A stretch of DNA of 37,014 nucleotides from Desulfovirgula sp. (GCA_020725525.1 DYEX01000045.1:1-37014); one strand, 5' to 3'; numbered from the stretch's first letter, positions 9,026 through 17,075 are shown. Numbers and translations: made by a program. Notes: generated by a model not told the origin, from the sequence alone.

Positions 9026-9319
9026 TTATGACAATACGGATTTAACCATATTTTCCATAGATTCTTGTTTATCCCGGCGCTCATCGATGGTAATGGATGT
9101 CACTACCCGCATGACGCCGTCGTTAAAAGGGGTCCGGTGCATTTTCTTCACCGCATCCAGCACCCGGTCCAGTTCCCCTTCAATAATGGTGGACATGGGT
9201 GTGAGCTGATACTTGAGACCCGGCTCCCCTTTCAGTACCTCATAGCAACGGCTGATGTAACTGCTCACACTGGGGTCATCGGTTCCCATGGGCACTACAC
9301 TTACTTCCACTACCGCCAT
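9026..9319 (-). CDS. MTH1187/YkoF-like thiamine-binding family protein
   Basis: The 97-residue protein matches the small ferredoxin-like fold family once called DUF77, some members of which bind thiamine. The family pattern is visible in MAVVEVSVVPMGT at the start, LTPMSTIIEGELD in the middle and RVVTSITIDERRD near the end. ATG at 9319 follows GGGAG at about 11 nt; an upstream in-frame ATG at 9340 lacks a site. It is the first gene of the operon with galT (31 nt later) and glgA. Why a thiamine-type binding protein should sit with sugar genes is unclear, and ligand binding is known only for relatives. Confidence 0.85.
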   Translation of the reverse strand: MAVVEVSVVPMGTDDPSVSSYISRCYEVLKGEPGLKYQLTPMSTIIEGELDRVLDAVKKMHRTPFNDGVMRVVTSITIDERRDKQESMENMVKSVLS

Positions 9320-9485
9320 ATTATTCTTCACTCCCTTCACGACAAATTCTAATGTAAAGTTACCGCAAAGAGTTTATTTTTATACAATAGACGGCAATAT
9401 TTTCGTTGCGAGCAGGAAACTGACGGCAAAAATCGAATTATGCTTTAGAGTAAGAAAAAAGGGGATGGGTGGAGTGCCCAGGGAA

Positions 9486-10109
9486 ATGGTCAGCATTAAG
9501 GGTACCCGGGAGGGCCTGGTTATTCTGCTCGATCCGAACCGGGAATTTGAGGATATAAAACTGTATTTAAAGCGAAAAATGGAGTCTTCCCGGGGCTTTT
9601 TCCGGGGAGCGCGCTTTACCGTCTGCGGACAGGCGATTACCGGCTACCAGCGCACGGAACTGGAGGATATTTGCCGCCAGTACGGGTTAATCCCTTCCCG
9701 GGACATATCGTGGCCCTTTGAAAAGAAAACCACTTCCCCGGGGGAACCGGCCCGGCTGGTGCGGGGCGTTTTACGCTCGGGCCAGGAGATCCGCCACCGG
9801 GGTAACGTGGTGATCGTGGGCAACATTCACCCCGGAGCCCAGGTGATTGCCGATGGGAGCATCATTATTATGGGTTACTGCGGGGGAACAATTCATGCCG
9901 GAGTGGCGGGCAACAATGCAGCCACCATCACGGCCCTAAAGTTCAAGCCGGTCCGTTTATCCATTGCCGGAATAACAGCAGAACCCGCCAGCATCCCGGA
10001 AGGAAATCTTTTCCCTTTAACGGCCAGACTGGAAAGGGGCAGGATCATTTTTGATTCCTACCGCGGCAAAGCTATCCCGCCCGTGTCTCTAAACCATTTC
10101 CCGGGCTAA
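9486..10109 (+). CDS. minC: Septum site-determining protein MinC
   Basis: The 207-residue protein has both MinC parts. An N-terminal FtsZ-inhibiting domain (about 1-100) includes the LLDPNREFEDIKLYLKRKM stretch. A C-terminal beta-helix (about 105-200) carries LVRGVLRSGQEI, GNVVIVGNIHPGA and the run of glycines in GYCGGTIHAGVAGN. The C-terminal domain binds MinD in characterised systems. Possible starts are ATG 9465, GTG 9474 and ATG 9486; the last has GGGTGGAG about 13 nt upstream. No minD or minE is adjacent, which is unusual. The 3' end overlaps the convergent NUDIX gene by 21 bp. The upstream spacer is shared with the divergent galT operon. Confidence 0.88.
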   Translation: MVSIKGTREGLVILLDPNREFEDIKLYLKRKMESSRGFFRGARFTVCGQAITGYQRTELEDICRQYGLIPSRDISWPFEKKTTSPGEPARLVRGVLRSGQEIRHRGNVVIVGNIHPGAQVIADGSIIIMGYCGGTIHAGVAGNNAATITALKFKPVRLSIAGITAEPASIPEGNLFPLTARLERGRIIFDSYRGKAIPPVSLNHFPG

Positions 10110-10637
10110 AAGGTAATGCACGGCCAGCAGACCAACGGTGGACTTAGCATCACAAATCTCGCCGCGCCAGAGCATGGCCAGGGCTTCGTCCAGGGATACC
10201 TTTACCACCTGGACGAATTCGTCTTCATCGGGATGCTGCCTTTCCTGTCTTAAATCCCGCGCCAGGAATAAATGCATTTTTTCGTTGGTAAATCCCGGGG
10301 TGGAGTAAAAGCTACACAGGGGCTGCCACCGGGCGGCCCAAAGCCCGGTTTCTTCCGCCAGTTCCCTCTGGGCGCACTGTAAAGGTTCTTCCCCGTTTTC
10401 CATTTTACCGGCCGGTATTTCCAGAAGTTCCTTGCCCACGGGATAACGGTATTGCCGGACCAGAAAAACCTCTTTTTTCTCATTCAGGGCCACTATGGCC
10501 ACAGCCCCGGTATATTCCACCACTTCCCGGGTACCGGTACGGCCGTCGGGTAAAAGCACCGTGTCCACCCGCAGATTTAATATTTTTCCCCGGTAAACAA
10601 CCTGTGAATCCAGCTTTTTTTCAGTTAGTGTGGTCAC
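10089..10637 (-). CDS. nudF: NUDIX hydrolase, ADP-ribose pyrophosphatase type
   Basis: The 182-residue protein has a complete Nudix box: G77, E83, R91-E92, E95-E96 and G98 in the expected spacing, within GKMENGEEPL...RELAEETGL. The preceding VRQYRYPVGKELLEIPAGK is characteristic of ADP-ribose pyrophosphatases, which hydrolyse ADP-ribose to AMP and ribose-5-phosphate. The GTG start at 10637 has AAGGGG eight nt upstream. It lies 23 nt after the DUF3786 gene and is probably co-transcribed with it. Its 3' end overlaps minC on the other strand. Substrate specificity is inferred from the family, not shown. Confidence 0.92.
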   Translation of the reverse strand: MTTLTEKKLDSQVVYRGKILNLRVDTVLLPDGRTGTREVVEYTGAVAIVALNEKKEVFLVRQYRYPVGKELLEIPAGKMENGEEPLQCAQRELAEETGLWAARWQPLCSFYSTPGFTNEKMHLFLARDLRQERQHPDEDEFVQVVKVSLDEALAMLWRGEICDAKSTVGLLAVHYLLAREMV

Positions 10638-10660
10638 TTTTTTATCCCCTTCCGAGAAGT

Positions 10661-11275
10661 TTAAGTAAACAAGAGCCTCTTCATCTTCCCCAGTACCAGG
10701 CCGGGCAAAAGGGCGTAATCCTCGGTAGGCAGGTGGCGGGAGGCAGAAGCATCAAAAAGAACATTGCCCGATGGAGGGAATTCCTCGTCTCCCAGCCACA
10801 GGACAAAGGTGATGGGTATTTTGGGCAATGCCGGAACGCTTACCGCCACATCCCCCATTTCCACCTGCCTTCCGCCTAACATTTTTGCTGCCCGCACTAA
10901 AAGTTCCGGTTTACCTCCAAACATGCCCACCAGAGGGCGCACCGCGCGGTTGGTAAAGGGTCCCACATAAATAAATCCACCCGGTAGTTCCTGAAAAGAA
11001 ATTAAACGCCCCTCCACCTGGGCCGGGCTGGCCTTGGCGAGGTAATGCAACAGGGTAATTTGTACTTCTTTAGGCACCTCCCCCCCACCGGCGGGATCTA
11101 TAACTTCACCTCCGGGGTATTTGATCAGATAGGGCGATCCAAGAAAGGGTACGGTAAATTCCGCCGTTTCCGGCCGGTAGGTTACGGCGGCGTTAAAAGC
11201 CATACTTTCCGGCTCCCGCCGGGCAAATTCCTCCTTTGCCTGCCGGTGGGCAGGCTCAAGGTTCATCCAGGCCAA
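10661..11275 (-). CDS. DUF3786 domain protein
   Basis: This 204-residue protein has the DUF3786 pattern, clearest in the C-terminal part: PKIPITFVLWLGDEEFPPSG, then VLFDASASRHLPTED. The family is common in anaerobic Firmicutes and sulfate reducers and has no settled function. It is sometimes found near corrinoid or low-potential redox enzymes. No signal peptide or membrane segment is seen. I place the start at TTG 11275, which has GGGGAGGG seven nt upstream; ATG at 11266 is too far from that site. It is upstream of and probably in one operon with the NUDIX gene. Confidence 0.8.
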   Translation of the reverse strand: MAWMNLEPAHRQAKEEFARREPESMAFNAAVTYRPETAEFTVPFLGSPYLIKYPGGEVIDPAGGGEVPKEVQITLLHYLAKASPAQVEGRLISFQELPGGFIYVGPFTNRAVRPLVGMFGGKPELLVRAAKMLGGRQVEMGDVAVSVPALPKIPITFVLWLGDEEFPPSGNVLFDASASRHLPTEDYALLPGLVLGKMKRLLFT

Positions 11276-11536
11276 GATAAATCCCTCCCCAGGAAATGTT
11301 ACCGGACAACACAAAAGTGACCGGATAAAACAGGCTTCGTCGCAAAATCAATCTTTTCCTTCTGCAAAACCAATGCAGTGGCAAAATAGTCCTGAGGCCT
11401 ATCTCCAAAGGGCAAGGGCGTTATTATCATGGGAAGCCAAAACCAGCGCTTTTATCGGTGGCTTTGTCATGTATATCCGGAACTATTTTGTGCAAGATCT
11501 AACTGGGCTAATAAATCTTTGTGGAGGTGCGCGGTG
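11276..11536. other. Divergent intergenic region
   Basis: This 261-base spacer separates the minus-strand DUF3786/NUDIX unit from the plus-strand hsp20 gene. It should hold both promoters, but I found no convincing -35/-10 pair and no CIRCE-type inverted repeat that would indicate HrcA control. Confidence 0.4.
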
Positions 11537-11974
11537 ATGAATCTGATACACTGGGATCCCTTTGGCGAGCTTCGCCAGCAAATGAACCGCCTTCTGGCCA
11601 ACCCCTGGTTCCGGGGCGTACCGGGCTTTTTTGCTCCTGAAGGCATCAGTCCCCGGGTGGATATTTATCAAACCGATCAGGAGGTTGTAGCCACGGCAGA
11701 ACTGCCCGGGATAGCTTCCAGGGACGACGTGGAGGTAACCCTTACCGGCAATACCCTGACCATTAAAGGAGAATTTAAGCGGGGAAACGAGGAAAGGCAT
11801 GAAAATTACTACCACAGTGAACGTTATTATGGCACTTTCAGCCGCACCCTGCCCCTGCCGGTAGAGGTAAAACCGGATCAGGCCAGGGCCAGCTATAGAA
11901 ACGGCATTCTGGAAGTGCGCATTCCGAAAAAAGAACCCGGTAGGGGAAATGTATACCGGGTGGACGTTCATTAA
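11537..11974 (+). CDS. Hsp20/alpha-crystallin small heat-shock protein
   Basis: The 145-residue cytosolic chaperone holds unfolding proteins in a refoldable state. The alpha-crystallin domain spans about 40-140: PRVDIYQTDQEVVATAELPG, GNTLTIKGEF, YYGTFSRTLPLP and NGILEVRIPKKE. The C-terminal tail lacks an obvious I-x-I motif but has NVYRVDV. ATG at 11537 is preceded by GGAGGT at about 9 nt. A longer in-frame extension to 11429 has no ribosome site. It is a single gene ending in a strong terminator at 11991. Confidence 0.95.
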   Translation: MNLIHWDPFGELRQQMNRLLANPWFRGVPGFFAPEGISPRVDIYQTDQEVVATAELPGIASRDDVEVTLTGNTLTIKGEFKRGNEERHENYYHSERYYGTFSRTLPLPVEVKPDQARASYRNGILEVRIPKKEPGRGNVYRVDVH

Positions 11975-11990
11975 AAGTAAGGAGCTCTTG

Positions 11991-12032
11991 CCGGAGCCCG
12001 GTCAATTGATGCCGGCTCCGGTTTTTTATTTT
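11991..12032 (+). terminator. Rho-independent terminator of hsp20
   Basis: CCGGAGCC (11991-11998) pairs with GGCTCCGG (12014-12021) and is followed by TTTTTTATTTT. Confidence 0.92.
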
Positions 12033-12118
12033 ATACCTCCTTTGGCACATATTTTTAATGCGTTTCGTGAACAAGCCTGATAAAATTTTCTGGGAAACTC
12101 AATCCAAAGGAGGTAGTC

Positions 12119-12460
12119 ATGTTCAGGATAAGGAAAAAAATAATTCTGATCGCAGTGCTGGTCCTGATAGTAAGCAACATTACCTGCGTTGCATACGCCG
12201 GCCAATACCTGAGGCGGGGAGACTACGGACCAGAAGTGGTTAACCTGCAAGAACAATTGCGCCAGCTGGGCTATCTGGCTGCCCAGGCCACCGGCTTTTG
12301 GGGCCCCCTGACGGCAGCTGCAGTGACCAGACTACAGGCGGATTACCATTTAACTCCCGACGGAATTATTGGTCCCCTGACTCAAAATCTTCTCCTGCGA
12401 CTGGTGCAAAAACCCAAAGGGGGCGGCCATCTGGCGTCTGGGGATGGAAGATCCCGATAG
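12119..12460 (+). CDS. Secreted peptidoglycan-binding domain protein
   Basis: The 113-residue protein starts with a signal peptide (RIRKK, then a hydrophobic core to about residue 25, likely cut after AYA). One PG_binding_1 domain (about 28-95) follows, recognisable from LRRGDYGPEVVNLQEQLRQL, GYL and DGIIGPLT. There is no catalytic domain; the C-terminal 20 residues are Gly/Lys-rich. Such stand-alone domains bind cell-wall or spore-cortex peptidoglycan. The start has a near-perfect AAAGGAGGT site. The gene is monocistronic, with a terminator at 12506. A link to sporulation is possible but only inferred. Confidence 0.88.
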   Translation: MFRIRKKIILIAVLVLIVSNITCVAYAGQYLRRGDYGPEVVNLQEQLRQLGYLAAQATGFWGPLTAAAVTRLQADYHLTPDGIIGPLTQNLLLRLVQKPKGGGHLASGDGRSR

Positions 12461-12505
12461 CTGGAGAGTAATTGGCGGTAAGTTCACCATCGAAAAATAA
12501 TAACC

Positions 12506-12533
12506 ATGACCCGTGCATACGGGTCATTTTTTC
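12506..12533 (+). terminator. Rho-independent terminator
   Basis: ATGACCCGT (12506-12514), a GCAT loop and ACGGGTCAT (12519-12527) are followed by TTTTTC. It ends the peptidoglycan-binding gene. Confidence 0.93.
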
Positions 12534-12628
12534 TTACCATCTGAAGAAAGGATTTCCCGGGCTCAAGGAGAAATATTAAACAATAACATGAAAAGTGCCG
12601 TTTGAACCGGATGAAGGAGAGAGGATGG

Positions 12629-13606
12629 TTGACTGCCCGGGTTGGGATTCCCTGTTCATTGTTATACTTTCTCTATTACCCCACATGGAAAACTTTCTTC
12701 AAAGAGTTGGGAGCGGAGGTAATTCCTTCAGGAGACACTACCAGGGAAATACTTGACCTGGGAGTGAAGGAAGCCCTGGCCGATGCCTGTGTACCCATTA
12801 AACTGTATTTCGGTCATGTGCAGGTCCTGATCGGCCGGGTTGATTATTTATTTATCCCACGGGTGGTCTGTTTGAATAAAGAAACAACCTATTGTCCTAA
12901 ATTTCTGGGGTTACCCGATATGATCCGGCACACCTTCAGAAAGATTCCCCCGCTCATTGACGTGCGTATGGACGTACGGGAAGGGTGGAATGCCCTGGCT
13001 AAAGCCTACGAACAGGCGGGGCTCGCCCTGGGTGTCCCACGGGGAACCATTGCCCGGGCCTTTCGAAAGGCTATGGCTGCAGAACGGCGATTTTTCTCCC
13101 TGCTACAGGATGGCTGGCAACCATTGGAGGCAATGCACATTTTAACTGCCGGCACTCCACCCCATAAACGAAAAGGCCGGCTGGTCTTTGCCGTCCTGGG
13201 CTATCCCTATCTCATCTACGACCAGTACATCAGTGTGGGGGTGCTGGCCAGGTTAAAAAAAATGGGAGTAGAAGTAATTACCGTAGAAAACCTGCCACTA
13301 CGGGCTCTGTACAGGCAAAGTGTCCACCTGGACAAACGTTTATTCTGGACTTTGGGAGACCTGGTTATGCGGGCCGCTCATTATTTGTTCAGACACAGAA
13401 GGATTGACGGTATTATTCACCTGACGGCGTTTGGCTGTGGCCCCGATTCCCTGGTAAGCAAGTTCCTGGAAATGACGGCCCACGAGAACCAAAGCGTGCC
13501 CTTTATGAGCCTGTCTATCGACGAACACAGTGGTGAAGCCGGTATCGCCACCCGTCTGGAAGCCTTTGTGGACATGGTATGCCGCAAAAAAGAGGTGTGT
13601 CTTTAG
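12629..13606 (+). CDS. DUF2229/acyl-CoA dehydratase activase-related protein A
   Basis: The 325-residue protein belongs to the family related to 2-hydroxyglutaryl-CoA dehydratase subunits and to the C-terminal parts of large CoA-enzyme activases. Family features are the N-terminal VGIPCSLLYFLYYPTWKTFF, EALADACVPIKLYFGHV, RVVCLNKETTYCPKFLGLP and FGCGPDSL. The conserved cysteines probably bind an iron-sulfur cluster. It ends with the SIDEHSGEAGIATRLEAFVD motif shared with its downstream partner. TTG at 12629 follows GGAGAGAGGA and begins at the family's usual N-terminus; in-frame starts at 12602 and 12611 lack a ribosome site. Its stop overlaps the next gene's GTG by 1 nt, so the two are coupled. 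The substrate is unknown. Confidence 0.82.
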   Translation: MTARVGIPCSLLYFLYYPTWKTFFKELGAEVIPSGDTTREILDLGVKEALADACVPIKLYFGHVQVLIGRVDYLFIPRVVCLNKETTYCPKFLGLPDMIRHTFRKIPPLIDVRMDVREGWNALAKAYEQAGLALGVPRGTIARAFRKAMAAERRFFSLLQDGWQPLEAMHILTAGTPPHKRKGRLVFAVLGYPYLIYDQYISVGVLARLKKMGVEVITVENLPLRALYRQSVHLDKRLFWTLGDLVMRAAHYLFRHRRIDGIIHLTAFGCGPDSLVSKFLEMTAHENQSVPFMSLSIDEHSGEAGIATRLEAFVDMVCRKKEVCL

Positions 13607-14694
13607 TGCCCAGAATCACCTTCCCCCATGTGGCGGAGTCCTATCGCAGCTTTAAAATGCTCATGGAAGATCTGGGTAATGAGGTTATCCTGCCTCCCCG
13701 CCCCAGCAAGCATACCTTAGACCTGGGGGTGCGTTATGCACCGGAATTTGCCTGTTTTCCGGTGAAAATCCTTTTAGGCACCTACCTGGAAACCTGCCCC
13801 AAAGGGGTGGAGTTAATCGTTACCAGTGGTGGGGTGGGGCCCTGCCGTGCCGGTCATTATGCCCAGCTGCACAAGAAAATCCTGCATTCCCTGGGTTACC
13901 CCGTTGACATCGTTGTATTTGAACCGCCACGGCTTTATCCCCTGGATTTTTTACATAACATCCAGCGACTCAATCCGCACCGTATGTCTTACCGGGCTAT
14001 TTATGAATGTATCCGGCGGGCCTGGCGCAAACTGCAGGCTCTGGATAATCTAGAAAAACTAACCCATAAGGTGCGTCCCAGAGAAACAATCCGGGGTGCC
14101 ACCACCCGTACCTATCGCCGGGTGCTGGAATGGATCGACCGGGCCTACACCCTTGCTGAAATCGAGGAAGCCGAACGCAGTGCCCTTGAAGAACTGCGAA
14201 AGGTTCCTCAGGACCCTGCCCGGGATGTCTTAAAAGTCGGTATTGTGGGGGAAGTATATGTCCTCCTGGAACCGGCCAGCAACCTGGAAATTGAAGAAAC
14301 CCTGGGGAACCTGGGGGTAGAGGTGGAAAGATCTTTATTTTTGACCGGCTGGACCAGGGACAACACCTGGGCCGAAACTACCGAAGGCTTAACGGTAAAA
14401 GAAGCCGCCCTGCCTTACCTGCCTGAGCTTTTGGGCGGTCACGGCCGGGACTCCATCGGCAACACGGTACTCTATGCCAAACGGGGTTTTGACGGGGTCA
14501 TTCAGCTAGCCCCCTTCACCTGTATCCCGGAGATTGTGGCCCGCACCATTTTGCCCCGGGTAAGCGAAGAACACAACATCCCGGTGCTCACCTTTTTCCT
14601 GGATGAACAAACGGGTAAGGCCGGTATGACCACCCGGCTGGAGGCCTTTGTTGATTTAATGCGGCGCAAAAAGGCCATCCGCCGCCCGGCTTAA
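13606..14694 (+). CDS. DUF2229/acyl-CoA dehydratase activase-related protein B
   Basis: This 362-residue protein is the second HgdB-like partner. Conserved pieces are PRITFPHVAESYRSFKMLM, LGVRYAPEFACFPVKILLGT, TSGGVGPCRAGHYAQLH, LAPFTCIPEIVARTILP and the C-terminal FLDEQTGKAGMTTRLEAFVD. Cysteines in FACFP, GPCRAGH and FTCIPE are likely cluster ligands. GTG at 13606 is coupled to the upstream stop (TAGTG) and has AGAGGTG about 8 nt upstream; an in-frame ATG at 13579 inside the upstream gene lacks a site. With protein A and the ATPase downstream it probably forms an ATP-driven low-potential electron-transfer system. The exact reaction cannot be read here. Confidence 0.82.
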   Translation: MPRITFPHVAESYRSFKMLMEDLGNEVILPPRPSKHTLDLGVRYAPEFACFPVKILLGTYLETCPKGVELIVTSGGVGPCRAGHYAQLHKKILHSLGYPVDIVVFEPPRLYPLDFLHNIQRLNPHRMSYRAIYECIRRAWRKLQALDNLEKLTHKVRPRETIRGATTRTYRRVLEWIDRAYTLAEIEEAERSALEELRKVPQDPARDVLKVGIVGEVYVLLEPASNLEIEETLGNLGVEVERSLFLTGWTRDNTWAETTEGLTVKEAALPYLPELLGGHGRDSIGNTVLYAKRGFDGVIQLAPFTCIPEIVARTILPRVSEEHNIPVLTFFLDEQTGKAGMTTRLEAFVDLMRRKKAIRRPA

Positions 14695-14812
14695 CGCCGG
14701 CTGTATATAGTTCTTAAAACTTTCGAAAAGGCATATATTGCTCGTTTATCTTCATTTGTGGCTTCTGAAGAATAATCTTTCAAAGTTTTATCTGCAGCAG
14801 GAAGGGAAGGAT

Positions 14813-15766
14813 ATGAAAGCTTACCTGGGTATAGATGTGGGTTCGGTAAGCACCAACATTGTCATTTTGAACGAGGCCGGAGAAGTCCTCACCGGCCTTT
14901 ACTTGCGTACCAGGGGCCGCCCCATCGAGGCCATCAAGGCTGGTTTAAAAAGAGCTAAAGATACCCTCGATCCGGGGGTGGAAATTGCCGGAGTAGGTAC
15001 TACCGGAAGCGGGCGCTATCTGGCCGGAGTCATGGTGGGAGCAGATGTAATTAAAAACGAAATCACTGCCCACGCCGTCGCTGCCTGCATGCTGGTGCCC
15101 GACGTCCAGACAGTCCTGGAAATCGGCGGGCAGGACTCGAAAATCATCATTCTGCGCAACGGCGTAGTGGTCGACTTTGCCATGAATACCGTCTGTGCTG
15201 CCGGTACAGGTTCCTTTCTGGATCAACAGGCCGCCCGGCTGAACATCCCCATCGAGCAATTTGGGGAACTGGCCCTGCAATCAAACAACCCGGTACGCAT
15301 TGCCGGTCGTTGTACAGTATTTGCTGAATCGGATATGATTCATAAGCAGCAAATGGGTCACGCCCTGCCAGATATCATTAACGGTTTGTGTGAAGCCCTG
15401 GTACGCAACTACCTGAATAACGTGGGCAAGGGTAAGGAAATTCTGCCTCCAGTGGTATTTCAAGGAGGGGTGGCCGCCAACAAAGGCATTAAGGTTGCCT
15501 TTGAACGGGCCCTGGGCATGCCGGTACTGGTACCGGAACATCATAAGATTATGGGTGCCATTGGCGCAGCCCAGCTGGCTGCCGAGAAGGTGGCCAGGAG
15601 CGGTGAAACTGCTTTTAGAGGTTTCGGCATTACTGAACTACCCTATCGCACAAGAAGTTTTGAGTGTGACGGTTGCCCCAATGCCTGCGAGATTGCGGAA
15701 ATTTATGAAGAGGATAGGGTTATCGGTCGTTGGGGTGCCCGCTGCCCCCGCTGGGACGTGGTCTAG
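14813..15766 (+). CDS. Acyl-CoA dehydratase activase (BadF/HgdC-type ATPase)
   Basis: The 317-residue ASKHA-fold ATPase resembles the archerase HgdC, which uses ATP to drive one electron into a 2-hydroxyacyl-CoA dehydratase or a benzoyl-CoA-reductase-like partner. It shows the phosphate-1 motif LGIDVGSVSTN, the adenosine-region GGVAANKG, and NTVCAAGTGSF and AGRCTVFAESD. The cysteines there (Cys128, Cys167) match the cluster ligands of HgdC, which bridge the homodimer. A C-terminal extension adds CDGCPNAC and a further cysteine, reminiscent of the junction region in fused activases. ATG at 14813 has GGGAAGG upstream. It is the third gene after the two DUF2229 proteins, in the same direction. 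Confidence 0.9.
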   Translation: MKAYLGIDVGSVSTNIVILNEAGEVLTGLYLRTRGRPIEAIKAGLKRAKDTLDPGVEIAGVGTTGSGRYLAGVMVGADVIKNEITAHAVAACMLVPDVQTVLEIGGQDSKIIILRNGVVVDFAMNTVCAAGTGSFLDQQAARLNIPIEQFGELALQSNNPVRIAGRCTVFAESDMIHKQQMGHALPDIINGLCEALVRNYLNNVGKGKEILPPVVFQGGVAANKGIKVAFERALGMPVLVPEHHKIMGAIGAAQLAAEKVARSGETAFRGFGITELPYRTRSFECDGCPNACEIAEIYEEDRVIGRWGARCPRWDVV

Positions 15767-15781
15767 GGAGGAGAGTGTTTC

Positions 15782-16000
15782 TTGCCACCTCAAGTAGCTC
15801 AATTTATAACCTGGATACTGCTGGCGTTAATGGTAGGCAATGGTCTATGGGTGGCCTGGGATGCCCGTCGCCGGGGCAAACCAACGGGGGAAATTATTGC
15901 CTGGGGCTTGTTTTCTACCGCCTTCTTTGGTATCGGGCTGGGTCTGTACCTGGTATGGGGCCGCCACCTGCCCCCCGGTGCCAACGACCGGACCAGTTGA
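15782..16000 (+). CDS. Small two-helix membrane protein
   Basis: The 72-residue protein has two predicted membrane helices (about 7-25 and 38-60) joined by a charged loop, DARRRGKPTGE, with a hydrophilic C-terminal tail. The start is TTG at 15782 with GGAGGAG eight nt upstream, 15 nt after the activase stop, so it is probably in that operon. I do not recognise a family with certainty; it resembles short phospholipase D N-terminal-like or unnamed inner-membrane anchors. A terminator follows at 16097. Confidence 0.65.
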   Translation: MPPQVAQFITWILLALMVGNGLWVAWDARRRGKPTGEIIAWGLFSTAFFGIGLGLYLVWGRHLPPGANDRTS

Positions 16001-16096
16001 TGTCTACCCGGCAATTAACCCTGATTCAAATGACACCCGGGATTTTGAGGTGGTGCTGGTCCCCGATGCGTGTTCATAGTAGCAAATGACCTGGCT

Positions 16097-16118
16097 GGAG
16101 CCTGACGGCTCTTTTTTT
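16097..16118 (+). terminator. Rho-independent terminator
   Basis: GAGCC-tgac-GGCTC (16098-16111) is followed by TTTTTTT. The short 5-bp stem has a strong T-run and closes the activase operon. Confidence 0.75.
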
Positions 16119-16448
16119 ACCCCTTCAGGGCGGCTGTAAAGTGCGGTCACCCCTATGTATACTAACGTAGACTATTTACACTTTTTAGAGGTTTATACTC
16201 TGCCCTTTGACCTCAATATTTTAGCAAATGTCATGTTGGTACTTCCGGCTACACTGTATAATTAGGCGGAATAATCAGTTTTGACGCAACTTTACGACAA
16301 ATATTCTGGTTGCTCTCCCTGTTTCCAGTGGAAATCTGGTATAAGTTTTGCGTGTGCAAAGTGATCATTAATCTGCGCAATTAAGTGGCACGACCGGAAT
16401 ATATTCCCGCACTGTTTTCAACAGGTGTACATCGGGGGAGGGGATAAA
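16119..16448. other. Upstream region of the methylmalonyl-CoA mutase operon
   Basis: No gene of normal size is supported here. A perfect -10 hexamer TATAAT lies at 16257-16262, but the best -35 (TTGGTA, 16236-16241) is only 15 nt away. Two short dyads, TTTGC-gtgt-GCAAA and TTAAT-ctgcgca-ATTAA, lie about 170-200 nt before cobO and could be operators. I looked for a cobalamin riboswitch and found no B12-box-like sequence. Confidence 0.35.
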
Positions 16449-16511
16449 GTGGTTGCCAAACATTTCCTAAATAACAGCGAAACAACCGCCAGCGAAAAAG
16501 TTTTTCTTTGA
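16449..16511 (+). CDS. Possible 20-residue leader peptide
   Basis: A GTG at 16449 is preceded by GGGGGAGGGG at about 4 nt and opens a 20-codon frame ending in TGA at 16509-16511, 13 nt before the cobO ATG. The peptide begins MVAKHFLNNSE and is hydrophilic. The strong ribosome site is the only support. It may be a translated leader coupling into cobO, or chance. Confidence 0.3.
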   Translation: MVAKHFLNNSETTASEKVFL

Positions 16512-16524
16512 AAGGGGACCTGGT

Positions 16525-17064
16525 ATGACTCGCCAGCGACTGGAGAAAGGATATGTGCACGTGTATACCGGTAGCGGCAAGGGCAAAACCACTGCCGCCC
16601 TGGGGCTGGCTCTGCGGGCCATTGGCCACGGCTACCGGGTGTTCATGCTTCAATTTATGAAGGGAAGCAAGGAATACGGTGAGATTAAAGCTGCGGAAAG
16701 GTACTTACCCAACCTGATCATTGTACAATCAGGCCTGGAGACATTTGTAGATAAAGAAAATCCTTCCCCGGAAGATATCGCCCTGGCCCGGCAGGGTCTG
16801 GATATGGCCCGCAAGGTGATCATGGAAGGTAGTTATGACCTGGTTGTCCTGGATGAGATTAATGTGGCTGTTGATTTTGACCTGATCCCTCTGGATGCGG
16901 TTTTAGATCTGATTCGAAATAAGCCGCCCCACGTGGAGTTGATCCTCACCGGCCGGTATGCCCATCCCAAAATCATCAAGGCAGCGGATGTGGTCACCGA
17001 AATGCACCTGATCAACCATCCCTATTATGACGGCGTAGAGGCCCGAAAAGGCATTGAATATTAG
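16525..17064 (+). CDS. cobO: Cob(I)alamin/corrinoid adenosyltransferase (CobO/CobA type)
   Basis: The 179-residue enzyme transfers the adenosyl group from ATP to cob(I)alamin, making the coenzyme needed by methylmalonyl-CoA mutase. It has the modified P-loop GSGKGKTT (16-23), LQFMKGSKEYGE, LVVLDEINVAVDF (Walker-B-like), LTGRYAHP and the C-terminal GVEARKGIEY, all diagnostic of the CobA/CobO/BtuR family. ATG at 16525 has AAAGGGG upstream. It is the first full gene of the mutase operon, 11 nt before meaB, so its product is probably delivered to the mutase rather than serving general cobalamin synthesis; this is inferred from context. Confidence 0.95.
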   Translation: MTRQRLEKGYVHVYTGSGKGKTTAALGLALRAIGHGYRVFMLQFMKGSKEYGEIKAAERYLPNLIIVQSGLETFVDKENPSPEDIALARQGLDMARKVIMEGSYDLVVLDEINVAVDFDLIPLDAVLDLIRNKPPHVELILTGRYAHPKIIKAADVVTEMHLINHPYYDGVEARKGIEY

Positions 17065-17075
17065 GGGGGGATCTG

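Noticed and set aside
16119-16524. Possible cobalamin riboswitch before the adenosyltransferase gene
   Set aside because: No B12-box-like conserved core was found in the leader on the plus strand.
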